Positions 1 to 7,983 of a DNA stretch of 8,379 bases are shown here, piece after piece. Origin of the DNA: an uncultured Bryobacteraceae bacterium. GTDB lineage: Bacteria > Acidobacteriota > Terriglobia > Bryobacterales > Bryobacteraceae. How positions within the stretch are numbered: position 1 is the first letter of the stretch; every line of letters starts with the position of its first letter. Under the pieces are notes generated by a model. That model saw only the letters and a list, made by a program, of their open reading frames with translations, had not been told where the DNA came from and did not search any database. Where the stretch lies: NCBI GenBank assembly GCA_937921835.1, contig CAKZVG010000142.1, forward strand, positions 1-8,379, read 5' to 3'. Position numbers and translations under genes: made by a program.

Positions 1-346
1 ACAGCGCCGCGGTGTAGATGCCCAGCCCGGCCAGGTACTTGCCGAGCACCACTTCCACGTCGCTGGCGGGCAGCGTCAGCAACAATTCCTCGGTCCCTTG
101 TTTCTTTTCCTCCGCCCACAGGCTCATCGTCACCGCCGGCACGAAGAACACCAGCAGGTAGGGGAAGAAACGGTTGAGCTGATCGAGATTGGCCAGGTTG
201 GCGCTGAAGAACCGCTCCTGCCAGAACGCGGCCATGGCGCTCAGAAAGACGAACAGCGAAATGAACACGTAGCCGGTGGGAGTGCTGAAATACCCGGCGA
301 TCTCGCGCTCGAACACGGCGCGGATTACACGGCGGCGGGTTCGCAT
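1..346 (-). CDS. ABC-2 type transporter permease, N-terminal part (runs off left edge)
   Basis: This is the membrane subunit of an ABC transporter, and only its first 115 residues are in the window. After a basic N-terminus ([20 protein letters not shown]) comes a hydrophobic helix at about residues 25-42, then a second around 61-77. The second leads into [19 protein letters not shown] (75-93), the conserved loop of ABC-2 permeases that act with GldA/NosF-like ATPases. A third helix begins near residue 104. The start at 346 is supported by AGGAG five bases upstream, inside the end of the ATPase gene. The two genes overlap by 22 bp, so they are probably translationally coupled and form one exporter in the inner membrane. 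The family includes gliding-associated GldF-like and NosY-like subunits. The substrate cannot be told from sequence. The C-terminus lies outside the window. Confidence 0.9.
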   Translation of the reverse strand, partial: MRTRRRVIRAVFEREIAGYFSTPTGYVFISLFVFLSAMAAFWQERFFSANLANLDQLNRFFPYLLVFFVPAVTMSLWAEEKKQGTEELLLTLPASDVEVVLGKYLAGLGIYTAAL

Positions 347-1071
347 GGCTGCTCCTGGGTAAGCGCGTGAAAGGCGTCGTCGAGCGTGGCGTGGCCGCCC
401 CGCATCTCCTCCGGCGTTCCGTCGAAAACCACCCGGCCTCGGTTGATGAGAATGACGCGGCTGGCCATGGCTTCCACTTCTTGCAGGATGTGAGTGGAAA
501 GCAGGATCGTCTTGCTCCGGCCCAGTTCGCGGACCATGCGGCGAACTTCGCGGATCTGGTTGGGGTCGAGTCCGCTGGTGGGCTCGTCCATGACGAGCAC
601 GTCGGGTTCGTGCAGCAGCGCCTGCGCCATGCCGACGCGCTGGCGGTAGCCCCGCGAGAGCTTGCGGATGCTCTTCTCGATCACCGCGCCCAGGGCGCAG
701 CTTGCGGCGACTTCGTCGATACGCCGCCGCAGGCGCTCGCCGCTCAGGCCGCGCGCCTTGCCGAAGAACTTGAGCAGCGCAAGCGGGGTCATGTCGGGAT
801 AGAGCGGCCCGTTCTCGGGCAGGTAGCCCAACCGCTCCGCCGCCGCGATGCGGTTGCTGGCGACGTCGATTCCTGCCACGCGCGCCGTTCCCGCGCTCGG
901 CGCGAGATAGCCCGTGAGGATCTTCATGGTGGTCGACTTGCCGGCTCCGTTGGGCCCGAGAAACGCGGCCACCTGGCCGCGCGGGACCGTGAAGGTCACG
1001 TCCCGAATGGCGGCAAAGGAGCCGTAGAACTTGCTGAGTCCCGCGGCTTCGATCGCAATGGGTTCGGACAT
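325..1071 (-). CDS. ABC transporter ATP-binding protein (GldA/CcmA-like)
   Basis: Complete 248-residue nucleotide-binding subunit that powers the adjacent ABC-2 permease. Motifs in order: Walker [10 protein letters not shown] (39-47); a Q-loop region [12 protein letters not shown] (83-94), with Glu in the usual Gln place, as is typical of the GldA-like branch; ABC signature LSRGYRQRV (138-146); Walker B VLVMDEP (158-164) with catalytic Glu163; D-loop SGLD (166-169); and switch His194. The frame stays open 104 codons further upstream to 1383. I chose [17 protein letters not shown] because the ABC fold begins right there, the length is normal for the family, and the extension is Arg/Pro-rich with no homology that I recognise. 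The Shine-Dalgarno signal is weak (AGG eight bases upstream). The stop lies 22 bp inside the permease gene. All catalytic elements are present, so it should be functional. The substrate is unknown. Confidence 0.93.
   Translation of the reverse strand: MSEPIAIEAAGLSKFYGSFAAIRDVTFTVPRGQVAAFLGPNGAGKSTTMKILTGYLAPSAGTARVAGIDVASNRIAAAERLGYLPENGPLYPDMTPLALLKFFGKARGLSGERLRRRIDEVAASCALGAVIEKSIRKLSRGYRQRVGMAQALLHEPDVLVMDEPTSGLDPNQIREVRRMVRELGRSKTILLSTHILQEVEAMASRVILINRGRVVFDGTPEEMRGGHATLDDAFHALTQEQPCEPAAV
352..356 (-). promoter_or_regulatory. Ribosome binding site of the ABC permease
   Basis: AGGAG on the minus strand, five bases before the ATG at 346. It lies within the coding sequence of the preceding ATPase and fixes the permease start, which fits coupled translation of the pair. 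Confidence 0.6.
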
Positions 1072-1616
1072 CCTGTAAACCTGGCGCGGCCGCGCGGGCC
1101 GCCGGGTGATCCACAAACTCTGGGTGTCTTCATCATCCAATTTACTACGGCGGCGCAGCCGGCAGTCCGCTTGCGGCCGGTCCAGCCAGGGCGTCAGAGG
1201 AGTACCGTGCCCGTAAGTCTGGCGGCGAAGATCCCGCCCGCGGGGCGCTGGCCGTTCGCGCCGCTGTGGGGGGATTCCCGCCGGTTTCCGCCACGCACCC
1301 CGGCGGGCCGGATGCGCCAGGCACGAGTCAGTCGTCGAACGCATTCCCTGGAACGGCGGCAAGCGCGAGGTGGCGTGCGCCATGGAGGGGGTTCCTGGCG
1401 CGTTGGGTCCCGCGCTTGAGCGGCATCCAAGCGACGCGGGTGGATGAACTGCGCGAGCCGGCGCCTTGTGAAAACGCTTCTCACAAGCCGCCGCCGCCCA
1501 GGCGGGTCAGGCGTTGCGGGTGCTGGACCGGCTCCGCATCACCCGCGATCTGAACCAAGGGGCAGCCCGGCGCGGGCGTCGGCGCCACCTCTGCGGCTCC
1601 CCCTGCTGTGAGCCCC
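1072..1616. other. 545-bp gap without a recognisable gene
   Basis: GC-rich DNA between the end of the TonB-dependent receptor and the start of the ABC ATPase gene. Short open frames exist on both strands, but their translations are Arg/Pro/Gly-rich and match nothing I know. It must hold the receptor's transcript end and the ABC operon promoter. I see no convincing terminator with a T-run and no strong -35/-10 pair. The only distinct structure is the inverted repeat at 1465-1487, listed separately. Confidence 0.6.
1465..1487. repeat. 7-bp perfect inverted repeat, possible operator or hairpin
   Basis: The arms CTTGTGA (1465-1471) and TCACAAG (1481-1487) are exact reverse complements around a 9-base centre. 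It is AT-richer than its surroundings. The half-sites contain TGTGA/TCACA as in CRP sites, but the spacing is 9 instead of 6, so CRP is not supported. No T-run follows on either strand, so it is not a standard terminator. It could be an operator for the ABC operon downstream on the minus strand, about 400 bp away, or chance. Confidence 0.35.
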
Positions 1617-4600
1617 TTAAAAGATGAATTTCAGCGCGAACTGCACCTGCCGCGCCGGGTAAGTTCTCGTGATGACGCCGAACGTCGGCGCCGAGCGGTT
1701 CGGGTTGGGCGCGCGGAAGTTAGTCCGGTTGAGTAAGTTGAAAAACTCACTCCGGAATTGCAGGCTCTTCGCCTCCGTGAAGCGGAAACTCTTTTGCAGG
1801 TTCGCGTCCAGTTGGAAGAACTCCGGACCGTAAACGCAGTTGCGGGGCGCATTGCCGAAGGGCTGGCTGGGGTCGGTGGGCAGAATCACCGTGGCCGGGT
1901 TGAGATAGCGGTTCGGGCCGCGCTGGTCCTTGGGCATCAGCGGATCGCCGTTTAGGTTCGGGCGGTAGGAGATTGCGCCGCGCCAGTCCGGGCCGATGTC
2001 GGAGACCTGGAAGTTGGCGGCCGGCGCGTAGCGCAGGTTGATGGGCTCGCCGCTGGTCAGCGTATTGATCGCGCTCACCTGCCATCCGCCCACGATGGCT
2101 TCGCCGATGGAGTGCAGGCGGGCGCCGTAGCGGCGGCCCTTGCCTACCGGGATCTCCCAGACCACGGCAGTGGTGTTGTTGAGCCGCTGGTCGTAACCCG
2201 AGGCGCCCTTCTCCGCGGCCCGGTCAGAGAAATTCTGCGGTCTGCTGGCGTTGCCGTTGCCCTGGTCCTCCAGCGACTGGCCTACGTTGTCCATCGCCTT
2301 CGACCAGGTGAACGAATTCAGGAACGACAGTCCCGCCGTCTGGCGCCGCTCGACCTTGAGTTGCAAACCCTTGTAGTTGGCCCATCCCTGCGGGCTGGTG
2401 ATGGTGATTCCGGCGAAGCCCGGAATCGGCCGCCGTGCCAACAGTGGGGTGTTTTCACCCGGCCGCTGCGTGCGCGCCTGGTTGAAATCCGCGAACAGGA
2501 TGAGGTTCTCGCTGCGGTTGCCCACGTAGGCGATGTCGATGACCGTGTTCGGAAGAAACTCGCGCTGCACGGAGACGAACCAGTTCTGCACGTAGCCGGT
2601 GCGCGTGTCGCGCGGGATATAGGAGATGTTCGCCTGTAGCGGGTTGAACTTGTCCGGATCGGTGAGACCGGCCGGGTAGCCCTGGTCGGTCGGTCGGAAG
2701 CCCGCGTCGCCGGGGCGCTGGTTGACCACCGCCGTCACCACCTGCGGCCCGTTGATGGCCAGGATGTTGCCGCCGCCCGCGCGGTTGAAATGCACGTAGC
2801 TGATGCCGTAGCCGGCGCGGACGGCCGTCTTCGGGCCGATGGCGTAAGCCGCGCCGATGCGTGGCGCCCAGTTGTTGCGGTCCGGATTCACCTGCGCGCG
2901 CTCCGCGATGGAGCCGCTCTTGGCCGGAATCAGGGCGCGCTTGCCGGGATCGAAGTTGCTCAGTTTGTTGTCCCGCTCCCACTGCGGCGTGAAGTACTCG
3001 TAGCGCACGCCAAGGTTCAGCGTCAGCCGGGGAGTTACCCGGAAGTCGTCCTGCAAGTAGAACATGTTGCCCACCTGCCGGTACTGCGCGATGAAGAAGT
3101 TAGTCAGGGAGTAGCGGCTCCTTAGGCCGAAGATGAAATCCGCCAGCGGGGCGCCGCTGAAATTGCCCTGGTAGAAATCCTGGCCGTAGAGCGGGTTCAC
3201 GTCCTGGATCTCGGTGTGGATGCGCTGGTATTCGTAGCCCGCCTTGATCGAGTGGCGCCCGAGCAGGTGCGAGTAATTCAGGCGCGGGTTATACAGGAAC
3301 GGGTGCTGCCACTGCGGGTTGGTCGGCTGGCGGCCAAAGCGCGAGAACCCGGTCACTTCCTGCGCCGTGATCCCGCCGGTCAGGCGCGGGTCTTCGCTCA
3401 GTCCCGGGATCCCGAACAGGCTCCGCATGCTGGGGCCGCCGATGTAAGGAGGTTCCTTGCCGGCCCGGGTCTTGGACAGGCCCATGCGCGCCTCGAACAC
3501 CGCAGCCGGGGAGACCGTCCAGGTGGCGCCGAAGGCCATCTGCTGATTCAGGATGCGGATGAAACCGTTGCCGTCGCCGCCGGCCAGAGTGGGAATGTCG
3601 GGGCTCTGGAAGATATTGGTCTTGCGGTGGCTGGCTCGGAGGAACGCCGACACCCGCGAGTGCGCCTGCGCGTCGATCTTGGCGTCCATCTTGTCGGTGT
3701 TGTTCGTATCCTTGCGGATGTTCTCGAACAGGTTTGGATTGACGCCCGAATTGGGCAGCGGCAGGGTCTCGAGAATGAAACGCGCCAGGGGGTTGTAGTC
3801 GCTCTTGGGAATTCCCGAGTTGGCCGGGTAGACCCGGCGGGTGACCGGATGGGTGATCTGCACCGGAAAGACGCCGTTGCGCTGCGCCGCCGTGGGCAGC
3901 GTGGCGGTGGTCAGGAAACTGGTGACTTCGCGGAAGCCCTCGTAGTCGGCGAAGAAAAAGGTGCGGTCCTTCACTACCGGCCCGCCCAGCACGAAGCCGT
4001 ACTGGTTGCGGCGCAAGGTCGGCTTGACGTTATTGCGCGGCTTGAAGAAGCCCACCGCGTTGAGCTTGTCGTTGCGCAGGAACTCCCACGCCGCGCCGTG
4101 AAACTCGTTGCCGCCGCTCTTCATCGCGGCGTTGATCATGGCGCCGGAAGTGCGCCCGTACTCAGCGCTCATGTTGTTGGTGACGATCTTGAATTCCGAG
4201 ATCGCGTCCGGAGGCAGGTTCACCACCTGGTTGGAGAAGCCCTGGTTGCTTGTACCGTAGGCGTTGTTGTCCACCCCGTCGAGCAGGAAGTTGTTGAATG
4301 TGCTGCGCTGCCCGTTGACATTGAAGGAGCCTTCCCGCGGCGGGTTGGCGACCGCGTAACTGGAGCGCCGCACGCCTGCCGAAAGCAGAGCCAGATCGGC
4401 GTAGTTGCGGCCGTTCAGCGGGAGTTCGACGATGTTCCGCTGGTCAATCACCTGCCCGCGATGGCTGGATTCGGACTCCACCAGCGGCACCGTGGCGGTG
4501 ACGTTCACACTCTCGGTAATCTGCCCGACCACGAGTTGCAAGTCCACCCGCTGCCGGGCGTTGACGTTCAGCAGCACGTTTTCGGCGACCGCCGGGGCGA

Positions 4601-4847
4601 AACCGGCCTTCTCCGCGACGACCTTGTAGCGCCCGGGTTTCACGTTCACGAACTCGTAATTGCCGTTGTCGTCGGTCTCGCGTTCAGCCGAGATGTTCGT
4701 GGCCAGATTGGTCAGCCTCACCTTCACGCCGCTCACCACGGCGTCGGAACGGTCCTTGACAGTTCCGAGAACTGCGCCTGCCTCGAACTGCGCCGGCAGC
4801 ACGCCCGCCGCCAGCGAGCACACAAGGAACACACGGGTCATTCTCAT
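1617..4847 (-). CDS. TonB-dependent receptor, Oar-like, with carboxypeptidase-regulatory domain
   Basis: Complete 1076-residue outer-membrane receptor, a normal length for the Oar-like family that is highly expanded in Acidobacteria. Order: signal peptide (about 1-20, MRMTRVFLVCSLAAGVLPAQ); CarboxypepD_reg-like beta-sandwich (about 24-106; GTVKD, TDDNGNYEFVNVKPGRYKV); and plug domain (about 120-250; ELPLNGRNYADLALLSAGV, FLLDGVDNN, SEFKIVTNNMSAEYGRTSG). A long beta-barrel follows, closing with a terminal Phe (VQFALKFIF), the usual signal for BAM insertion. Such receptors bring large or scarce substrates across the outer membrane using TonB/ExbBD energy. The ligand is often an oligosaccharide or peptide but cannot be read from sequence. 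I chose the ATG at 4847 over 4874 because the signal peptide begins there. The next M, two codons on at 4841, would also work. No SusD-like partner is adjacent. The L-rhamnose isomerase gene lies 183 bp upstream in the same direction. Confidence 0.93.
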   Translation of the reverse strand: MRMTRVFLVCSLAAGVLPAQFEAGAVLGTVKDRSDAVVSGVKVRLTNLATNISAERETDDNGNYEFVNVKPGRYKVVAEKAGFAPAVAENVLLNVNARQRVDLQLVVGQITESVNVTATVPLVESESSHRGQVIDQRNIVELPLNGRNYADLALLSAGVRRSSYAVANPPREGSFNVNGQRSTFNNFLLDGVDNNAYGTSNQGFSNQVVNLPPDAISEFKIVTNNMSAEYGRTSGAMINAAMKSGGNEFHGAAWEFLRNDKLNAVGFFKPRNNVKPTLRRNQYGFVLGGPVVKDRTFFFADYEGFREVTSFLTTATLPTAAQRNGVFPVQITHPVTRRVYPANSGIPKSDYNPLARFILETLPLPNSGVNPNLFENIRKDTNNTDKMDAKIDAQAHSRVSAFLRASHRKTNIFQSPDIPTLAGGDGNGFIRILNQQMAFGATWTVSPAAVFEARMGLSKTRAGKEPPYIGGPSMRSLFGIPGLSEDPRLTGGITAQEVTGFSRFGRQPTNPQWQHPFLYNPRLNYSHLLGRHSIKAGYEYQRIHTEIQDVNPLYGQDFYQGNFSGAPLADFIFGLRSRYSLTNFFIAQYRQVGNMFYLQDDFRVTPRLTLNLGVRYEYFTPQWERDNKLSNFDPGKRALIPAKSGSIAERAQVNPDRNNWAPRIGAAYAIGPKTAVRAGYGISYVHFNRAGGGNILAINGPQVVTAVVNQRPGDAGFRPTDQGYPAGLTDPDKFNPLQANISYIPRDTRTGYVQNWFVSVQREFLPNTVIDIAYVGNRSENLILFADFNQARTQRPGENTPLLARRPIPGFAGITITSPQGWANYKGLQLKVERRQTAGLSFLNSFTWSKAMDNVGQSLEDQGNGNASRPQNFSDRAAEKGASGYDQRLNNTTAVVWEIPVGKGRRYGARLHSIGEAIVGGWQVSAINTLTSGEPINLRYAPAANFQVSDIGPDWRGAISYRPNLNGDPLMPKDQRGPNRYLNPATVILPTDPSQPFGNAPRNCVYGPEFFQLDANLQKSFRFTEAKSLQFRSEFFNLLNRTNFRAPNPNRSAPTFGVITRTYPARQVQFALKFIF

Positions 4848-5030
4848 GGTTCCAAGAGAGTAGCAACCCGGCATTGCAGGAAGATTTCCGCGGTGTTACG
4901 GAAGCGACAATTCCTTGCTTGTCTTTGCGGGCGGAATGCGGCGGCGCTGAGGCCCGCCAGCGCGCGCACGCCTGGAGCGGCTCGACGAAGACGGGCGCGT
5001 GGCCGCCGCCAGTGCAAACGGGGCTTTCGC
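4848..5030. other. Intergenic leader of the TonB-dependent receptor
   Basis: A 183-bp stretch between the isomerase stop and the receptor start. It is long enough for a separate promoter, and on the minus strand there are weak -35-like elements (TTGTCG near 4909), but no good -10 at the right distance. No terminator with a T-run is seen after the isomerase, so read-through from the isomerase into the receptor is possible. Confidence 0.35.
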
Positions 5031-6218
5031 TCAGCAATAGCCCGAGGCCGCCACGCTGCGCCCGGCCCGTTCGGCGGCCACGCGCTGCATGTATCCGCTC
5101 GCCCGGAAAGCCGCCAGCGGGTCCTCGGGCAGGCCTTTCGAGCGCCTCCACTCGCGGATCATCGGGCGCACGTCGGTCGAGAAAGCGCCGCGCAGGCACT
5201 CTTCGGCGTCGATCAGTTCGCCGCGCTCCTGGAAGCGCGACAGCGCTGCGTGATCCACCAGCGCGGCCTTCGCGAACAACTCCTGCGCGTTGTTTACGGT
5301 CTGGATCATCTCCTCGATCTTCGGCTTGAGATTATGGCTCTGGTCGATCATGTAGGCGATTTCGGCCCGCTGTCCGCTGTCCCAGGCGTGAAACTGGATC
5401 TCGTGGAAAATCCGGAAAACCTGATAGGGATCGATGGAGCCGAGCGTGAGATCGTCGTCGGCGTAGCGCCGGTCGTTCAGATGGAAACCGCCCAGCATTC
5501 CCTCGTCGAGCAGCCAGGCGACGATCTGTTCGATGTTCTGCGCCTGGTAGTGGTGTCCGGTGTCCACCAGCACGCGCGCCTTCGGGCCGGCGGCTTTCGA
5601 CAGCAGGAACGACATGCCCCAATCGGCGATGTCGGTGTGGTAGAAGGCGGGCTCGAAGGGCTTGTATTCGACCAGCAGATACTGATCCTCGCCGAGCGCC
5701 GCGTGGCACTCGGCCAGGCACTCCGCGAACCAGCGTTTGCGGCGGCGGATGTTGGCCGTGCCCGGGTAACAGGAGCCGTCGATAAACCACAACGAAAGGT
5801 AGCGGCTGCCCACCCGCTTGGCGATTTCGATCGACTCGAGCGTGTGTTCGATGGCCTTGCGCCGGATGGCAGGATCGGGGTTTCCGAACGATCCGTTCTT
5901 GTAACACTGCTCCTCGAACAGCGTCGGGTTGACGGCGCCGATGCGCACCCCGTGTTTCCGCGCCTCCGCCGCCACCTCCTCCGCGCTGGCCAGCCCGTTG
6001 GGAAAATCCCAGGCGGTGTGCACCGCCACCGTGGGGCAGCAGCCCGTCAGGGCGTGCACCTGCCCGGCGTCGCTCAGCTTCTCCGCCACGGAACCCGCCG
6101 CGCCCGGCTGCCGGAACTTTCCGAAGCGCGTTCCGGTGTCGGGAAAGCCCCAGGACGGGATCTCAACCAGGAACGAATCGAGCGCGCGTTGAACTCTCTC
6201 TTCCGCTTTTTCCGCCAT
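5031..6218 (-). CDS. rhaI: L-rhamnose isomerase (Pseudomonas stutzeri-type, RhaI)
   Basis: Complete 395-residue TIM-barrel, metal-dependent isomerase, expected to convert L-rhamnose to L-rhamnulose in the cytoplasm as the first step of rhamnose breakdown. It aligns from memory with P. stutzeri L-rhamnose isomerase over nearly its whole length: IPSWGF..GTRF near 20-32, WFIDGSCYPG 144-153, EYKPFEPAFY 184-193, LVDTGHH 217-223, GGFHLNDRRYADDD 243-256, MIDQSHN 290-296. The two-metal ligands known for that enzyme are all kept: Glu184, Asp219, His246 and Asp292 (structural metal), and His222, Asp254 and Asp256 (catalytic metal). These sit at a constant offset of 35 from the recalled Pseudomonas numbering. 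The frame is open upstream to 6380, but homology begins soon after MAEKAEERVQRALDSF, so I start at 6218, with GGGG four bases before it. These enzymes are broad on aldoses, so the true substrate could be another sugar. No rhaB or rhaD gene is visible nearby. Confidence 0.9.
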   Translation of the reverse strand: MAEKAEERVQRALDSFLVEIPSWGFPDTGTRFGKFRQPGAAGSVAEKLSDAGQVHALTGCCPTVAVHTAWDFPNGLASAEEVAAEARKHGVRIGAVNPTLFEEQCYKNGSFGNPDPAIRRKAIEHTLESIEIAKRVGSRYLSLWFIDGSCYPGTANIRRRKRWFAECLAECHAALGEDQYLLVEYKPFEPAFYHTDIADWGMSFLLSKAAGPKARVLVDTGHHYQAQNIEQIVAWLLDEGMLGGFHLNDRRYADDDLTLGSIDPYQVFRIFHEIQFHAWDSGQRAEIAYMIDQSHNLKPKIEEMIQTVNNAQELFAKAALVDHAALSRFQERGELIDAEECLRGAFSTDVRPMIREWRRSKGLPEDPLAAFRASGYMQRVAAERAGRSVAASGYC

Positions 6219-6233
6219 AAGTCCCCGGCAGCC

Positions 6234-6239
6234 AGTATA
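6234..6239 (-). promoter_or_regulatory. Possible -10 element of the isomerase gene
   Basis: TATACT on the minus strand, 15 bases before the chosen ATG at 6218, in otherwise very GC-rich DNA. It resembles a sigma-70 -10 box. No good -35 is found about 17 bp further up (GATCGG-like at best), and the implied leader would be very short, so this is tentative. Confidence 0.3.
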
Positions 6240-6436
6240 GCCTGAAAGCGCGGCGCCCGATCCGCCTGCCACGCTCCGGGATCGGGCCGACATCGCACAG
6301 CCCGGTGGGGCATCCGCGCATTCCGATTTGTGACGGGAACCAGCCCGCTGTGCTTCTTGACGCCGGGCGTGGGGCCTCAAGCACAGGGTCTATCCGAATA
6401 CCAGAAGAAGGCAGATTGATACCGAAGCCTGCTGTT

Positions 6437-6646
6437 GGCTCCCGCGCCGGCGAGGCCGCGGCCGGTCTTGAGCGTGTGGCAACCGATGATCAACATTGTG
6501 TGAGCGACCGCCATTATGGCCCGCTTCACGCCCCGCCGGGCAGCCAAACGCTCAGACTGGGCTGAGAGACAGCAGCCCATCGTGCGAGTCACAGCCCAGG
6601 CCGCCTGGCATAGCGGCCGCCGCAACCAAACAGGGATGGCGTTCGC
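6437..6646 (-). pseudogene. IS110-family transposase, C-terminal remnant
   Basis: On the minus strand about 70 codons read as the C-terminal (Transposase_20) part of an IS110-family transposase: VWLRRPLCQAAWAVTRT, then CLSAQSERLAARRGVKRA, then IMAVAHTMLIIGCHTLKTGRG. This is the helical region that follows the Ser-containing active-site domain in complete enzymes, which normally run about 330-400 residues. The N-terminal DEDD RuvC-like domain and most of the Transposase_20 domain are missing: the frame to the right of about 6650 has no resemblance. After GRGLAGAGAN the usual ELGADYxDRxxP ending is garbled, so the end is damaged too. No terminal repeats of the element can be defined. It is an inactive scrap, in the same orientation as the isomerase gene and about 220 bp upstream of it. 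Family assignment is from recalled motifs. Confidence 0.75.
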
Positions 6647-6652
6647 CATCCC
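6633..6652. repeat. Perfect 9+9 bp palindrome with TT centre
   Basis: The arms GGGATGGCG (6633-6641) and CGCCATCCC (6644-6652) are exact reverse complements with only two bases between. It sits at the truncated end of the IS110 remnant, just before the decayed plus-strand gene. No T-run follows. It could be a REP-type repeat, a cruciform target or an insertion scar. Only a genome-wide count can decide. Confidence 0.5.
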
Positions 6653-6704
6653 GCAGGATGTGGGTTTTCGGCGGTCATTCATCTGAAGGAGAAGCAGAAA
6701 CGCC

Positions 6705-7788
6705 AGGCACAGTTGGTTGCAAAGCACCAGGAGCAAGATCACGGCAACGCTGTCCGGTTTTGACCGGCTGGTCTTTCGGAGGGCGTTGCGTTCCATCTTC
6801 GACGACGAGGGGATGAAGCGCTACCTCGGGGCGAATCAAATTCTGCTGAAGGACCTCGGCCCGCAAGTGGAGCGGGTGAGCGGGTGACCGAAGGAAGGGT
6901 CGTTGGCGGAGGCTGGACCTTGGGGCGGCCGGTGAAATATCTGGTTTCCAGGCAAGTGAGCAAGGAGGAGATTGCTCGTGGCCTTGCGGCCAAGGACAGG
7001 ATTCGCGACGGGTTGGTGCGCGTGCTGAGGCGCGTGGAGCCGCGCTGCCGCGAGTGCCTGTTCTTGTACCACTACCGGATGCTCCCGGTGTCCGGCTTCC
7101 TGAACGCCCGGATTCAAACTTGGGTTTCCTTTCGAGTACGGATCTGCCTGAACGGCCGCCAGTGTCTGGCGCGGTAGATGGAGGCCGTAGGGCTGGAGTA
7201 GGTTCAGCAGGACAACTGCCATCGGTGAATCGCGGACCGGGCAAAGGCGCAACGGCTGATAGAGCGGCCATTGACATCGCCTTCCGGGAGGTGGCGGAGT
7301 TACGGCGGCTGTGCCTGCGGCGGATCCAACACGGAATGACGGCCTTTTCCATTCCGGACGTGATGCGCCACCTGAGAAAGCGCATACCGGTGAGCGGAGG
7401 CGTGCCGAAGCGGTTTTCGGGCGAGGCGCCTCAAACACAGCGTGAGCGGCAACTCGCAGAAGCTCCACGACGAGCCATCCCCCTCAGGGGAAGCGTGCTG
7501 CGCGCCGAAAGGAGGGTTCACAACGGCGACGGGTTCCGCGCGTGGCTGGCGGCGGCGAGCCGCGGTGAGTTCGCGATCCACGGATTCCGCAACCGCGATC
7601 CGCAAGCCAACTTCTTTCCGCGCGCCGCCCAGCCGCCGGAGGAGGCACGCCGCCGTCCGGCCAACGTGAGCCGCAAACTCCGCCCGCTGCGGCGCACGGG
7701 CTGATCACAGAAACCAACTGGCACGCACCGCTGTCAACTCACGGTCTCCGGGCGCAGAGCCACCACCGCCAGGCCGACCGCACGCGGC
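6705..7788 (+). pseudogene. Decayed copy of a widespread uncharacterised protein with C-terminal winged-helix-like region
   Basis: Short conserved blocks, in family order but scattered over two or more frames, show a broken copy of a protein of roughly 500 residues that I recall from many acidobacterial genomes as a hypothetical protein. Blocks: ITATLSGFDRLVFR (from 6738) to the stop at 6885; RPVKYLVSRQVSKEEIARGL and CLFLYHYRMLPVSGFLNARI in another frame (6884-7177); stops at 7175, 7199 and 7226 inside the expected RQMDxxGLxYVQQDNC and following segment; IADRAKAQRLIE (7229 on); DIAFREVAELRR to IPDVMRHLRKRIPVSG (7273-7423); RLKHSVSGNSQKLHDE (7427-7474); GSVLRAERRVHNGDGF (7489 on). The last of these is fused directly to ASRGEFAIHGFRNRD and VSRKLRPLRRTG, with the segment between deleted. 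A further scrap, THRCQLTVSGRR, follows a stop at 7702. No start codon can be defined. Repeated stops, frameshifts and deletions mean no function is left. The role of the intact family is unknown to me; its repeated occurrence suggests mobility. Confidence 0.8.
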
Positions 7789-7983
7789 TATAGGGTTCAG
7801 CAGAAGACTTGCAAGCAGTCAGAGCCTGGCGCGGGTTCGTGAGAACGCCCACAGCGCCGCGGAATCCCTTGATGAGGCTGGACCGTGATGTCCATCCGCA
7901 ATTGGTCCCATTGGAAAACGCAACGTCGTCTGCCACGGCGCTCCTCCCCCACGCCATTCCGGCCTCGCTCCGTATCGATCTCA
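7789..7983. other. Stretch with no recognisable gene
   Basis: About 195 bp between the last recognisable block of the decayed gene and the inverted-repeat segment. Open frames on both strands translate to nothing I recognise. It is probably further degenerate DNA of the same zone. Confidence 0.4.

Noticed and set aside
1072..1383. An N-terminal extension of 104 residues on the ABC ATPase.
   Set aside because: The frame is open, but the extra part is Arg/Pro-rich and matches no domain, and the ABC fold starts directly after the internal Met at 1071.
367..1419. A 350-codon plus-strand open frame over the ABC ATPase gene.
   Set aside because: The minus-strand ATPase has every catalytic motif. 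This frame is its mirror and has no family features.
3216..6245. A 1009-codon open frame on the plus strand, opposite the receptor and isomerase genes.
   Set aside because: It is antisense to two genes with clear family motifs on the minus strand. Its translation is rich in Arg, Val, Ala and His with no recognisable domain, as expected when GC-biased third positions remove stops from the opposite strand.
6377..6796. A complete 139-residue minus-strand protein.
   Set aside because: Its middle is the IS110 scrap. The first 45 or so codons run antisense to the start of the decayed plus-strand gene and are not transposase-like.
7054..7704. A single intact 216-codon plus-strand gene.
   Set aside because: Only parts of it (7273-7423 and 7489-7701) match the family. 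The stretch before 7273 and the part near 7430-7488 are out of frame relative to the conserved blocks, so it is a chance join across frameshifts in a pseudogene.
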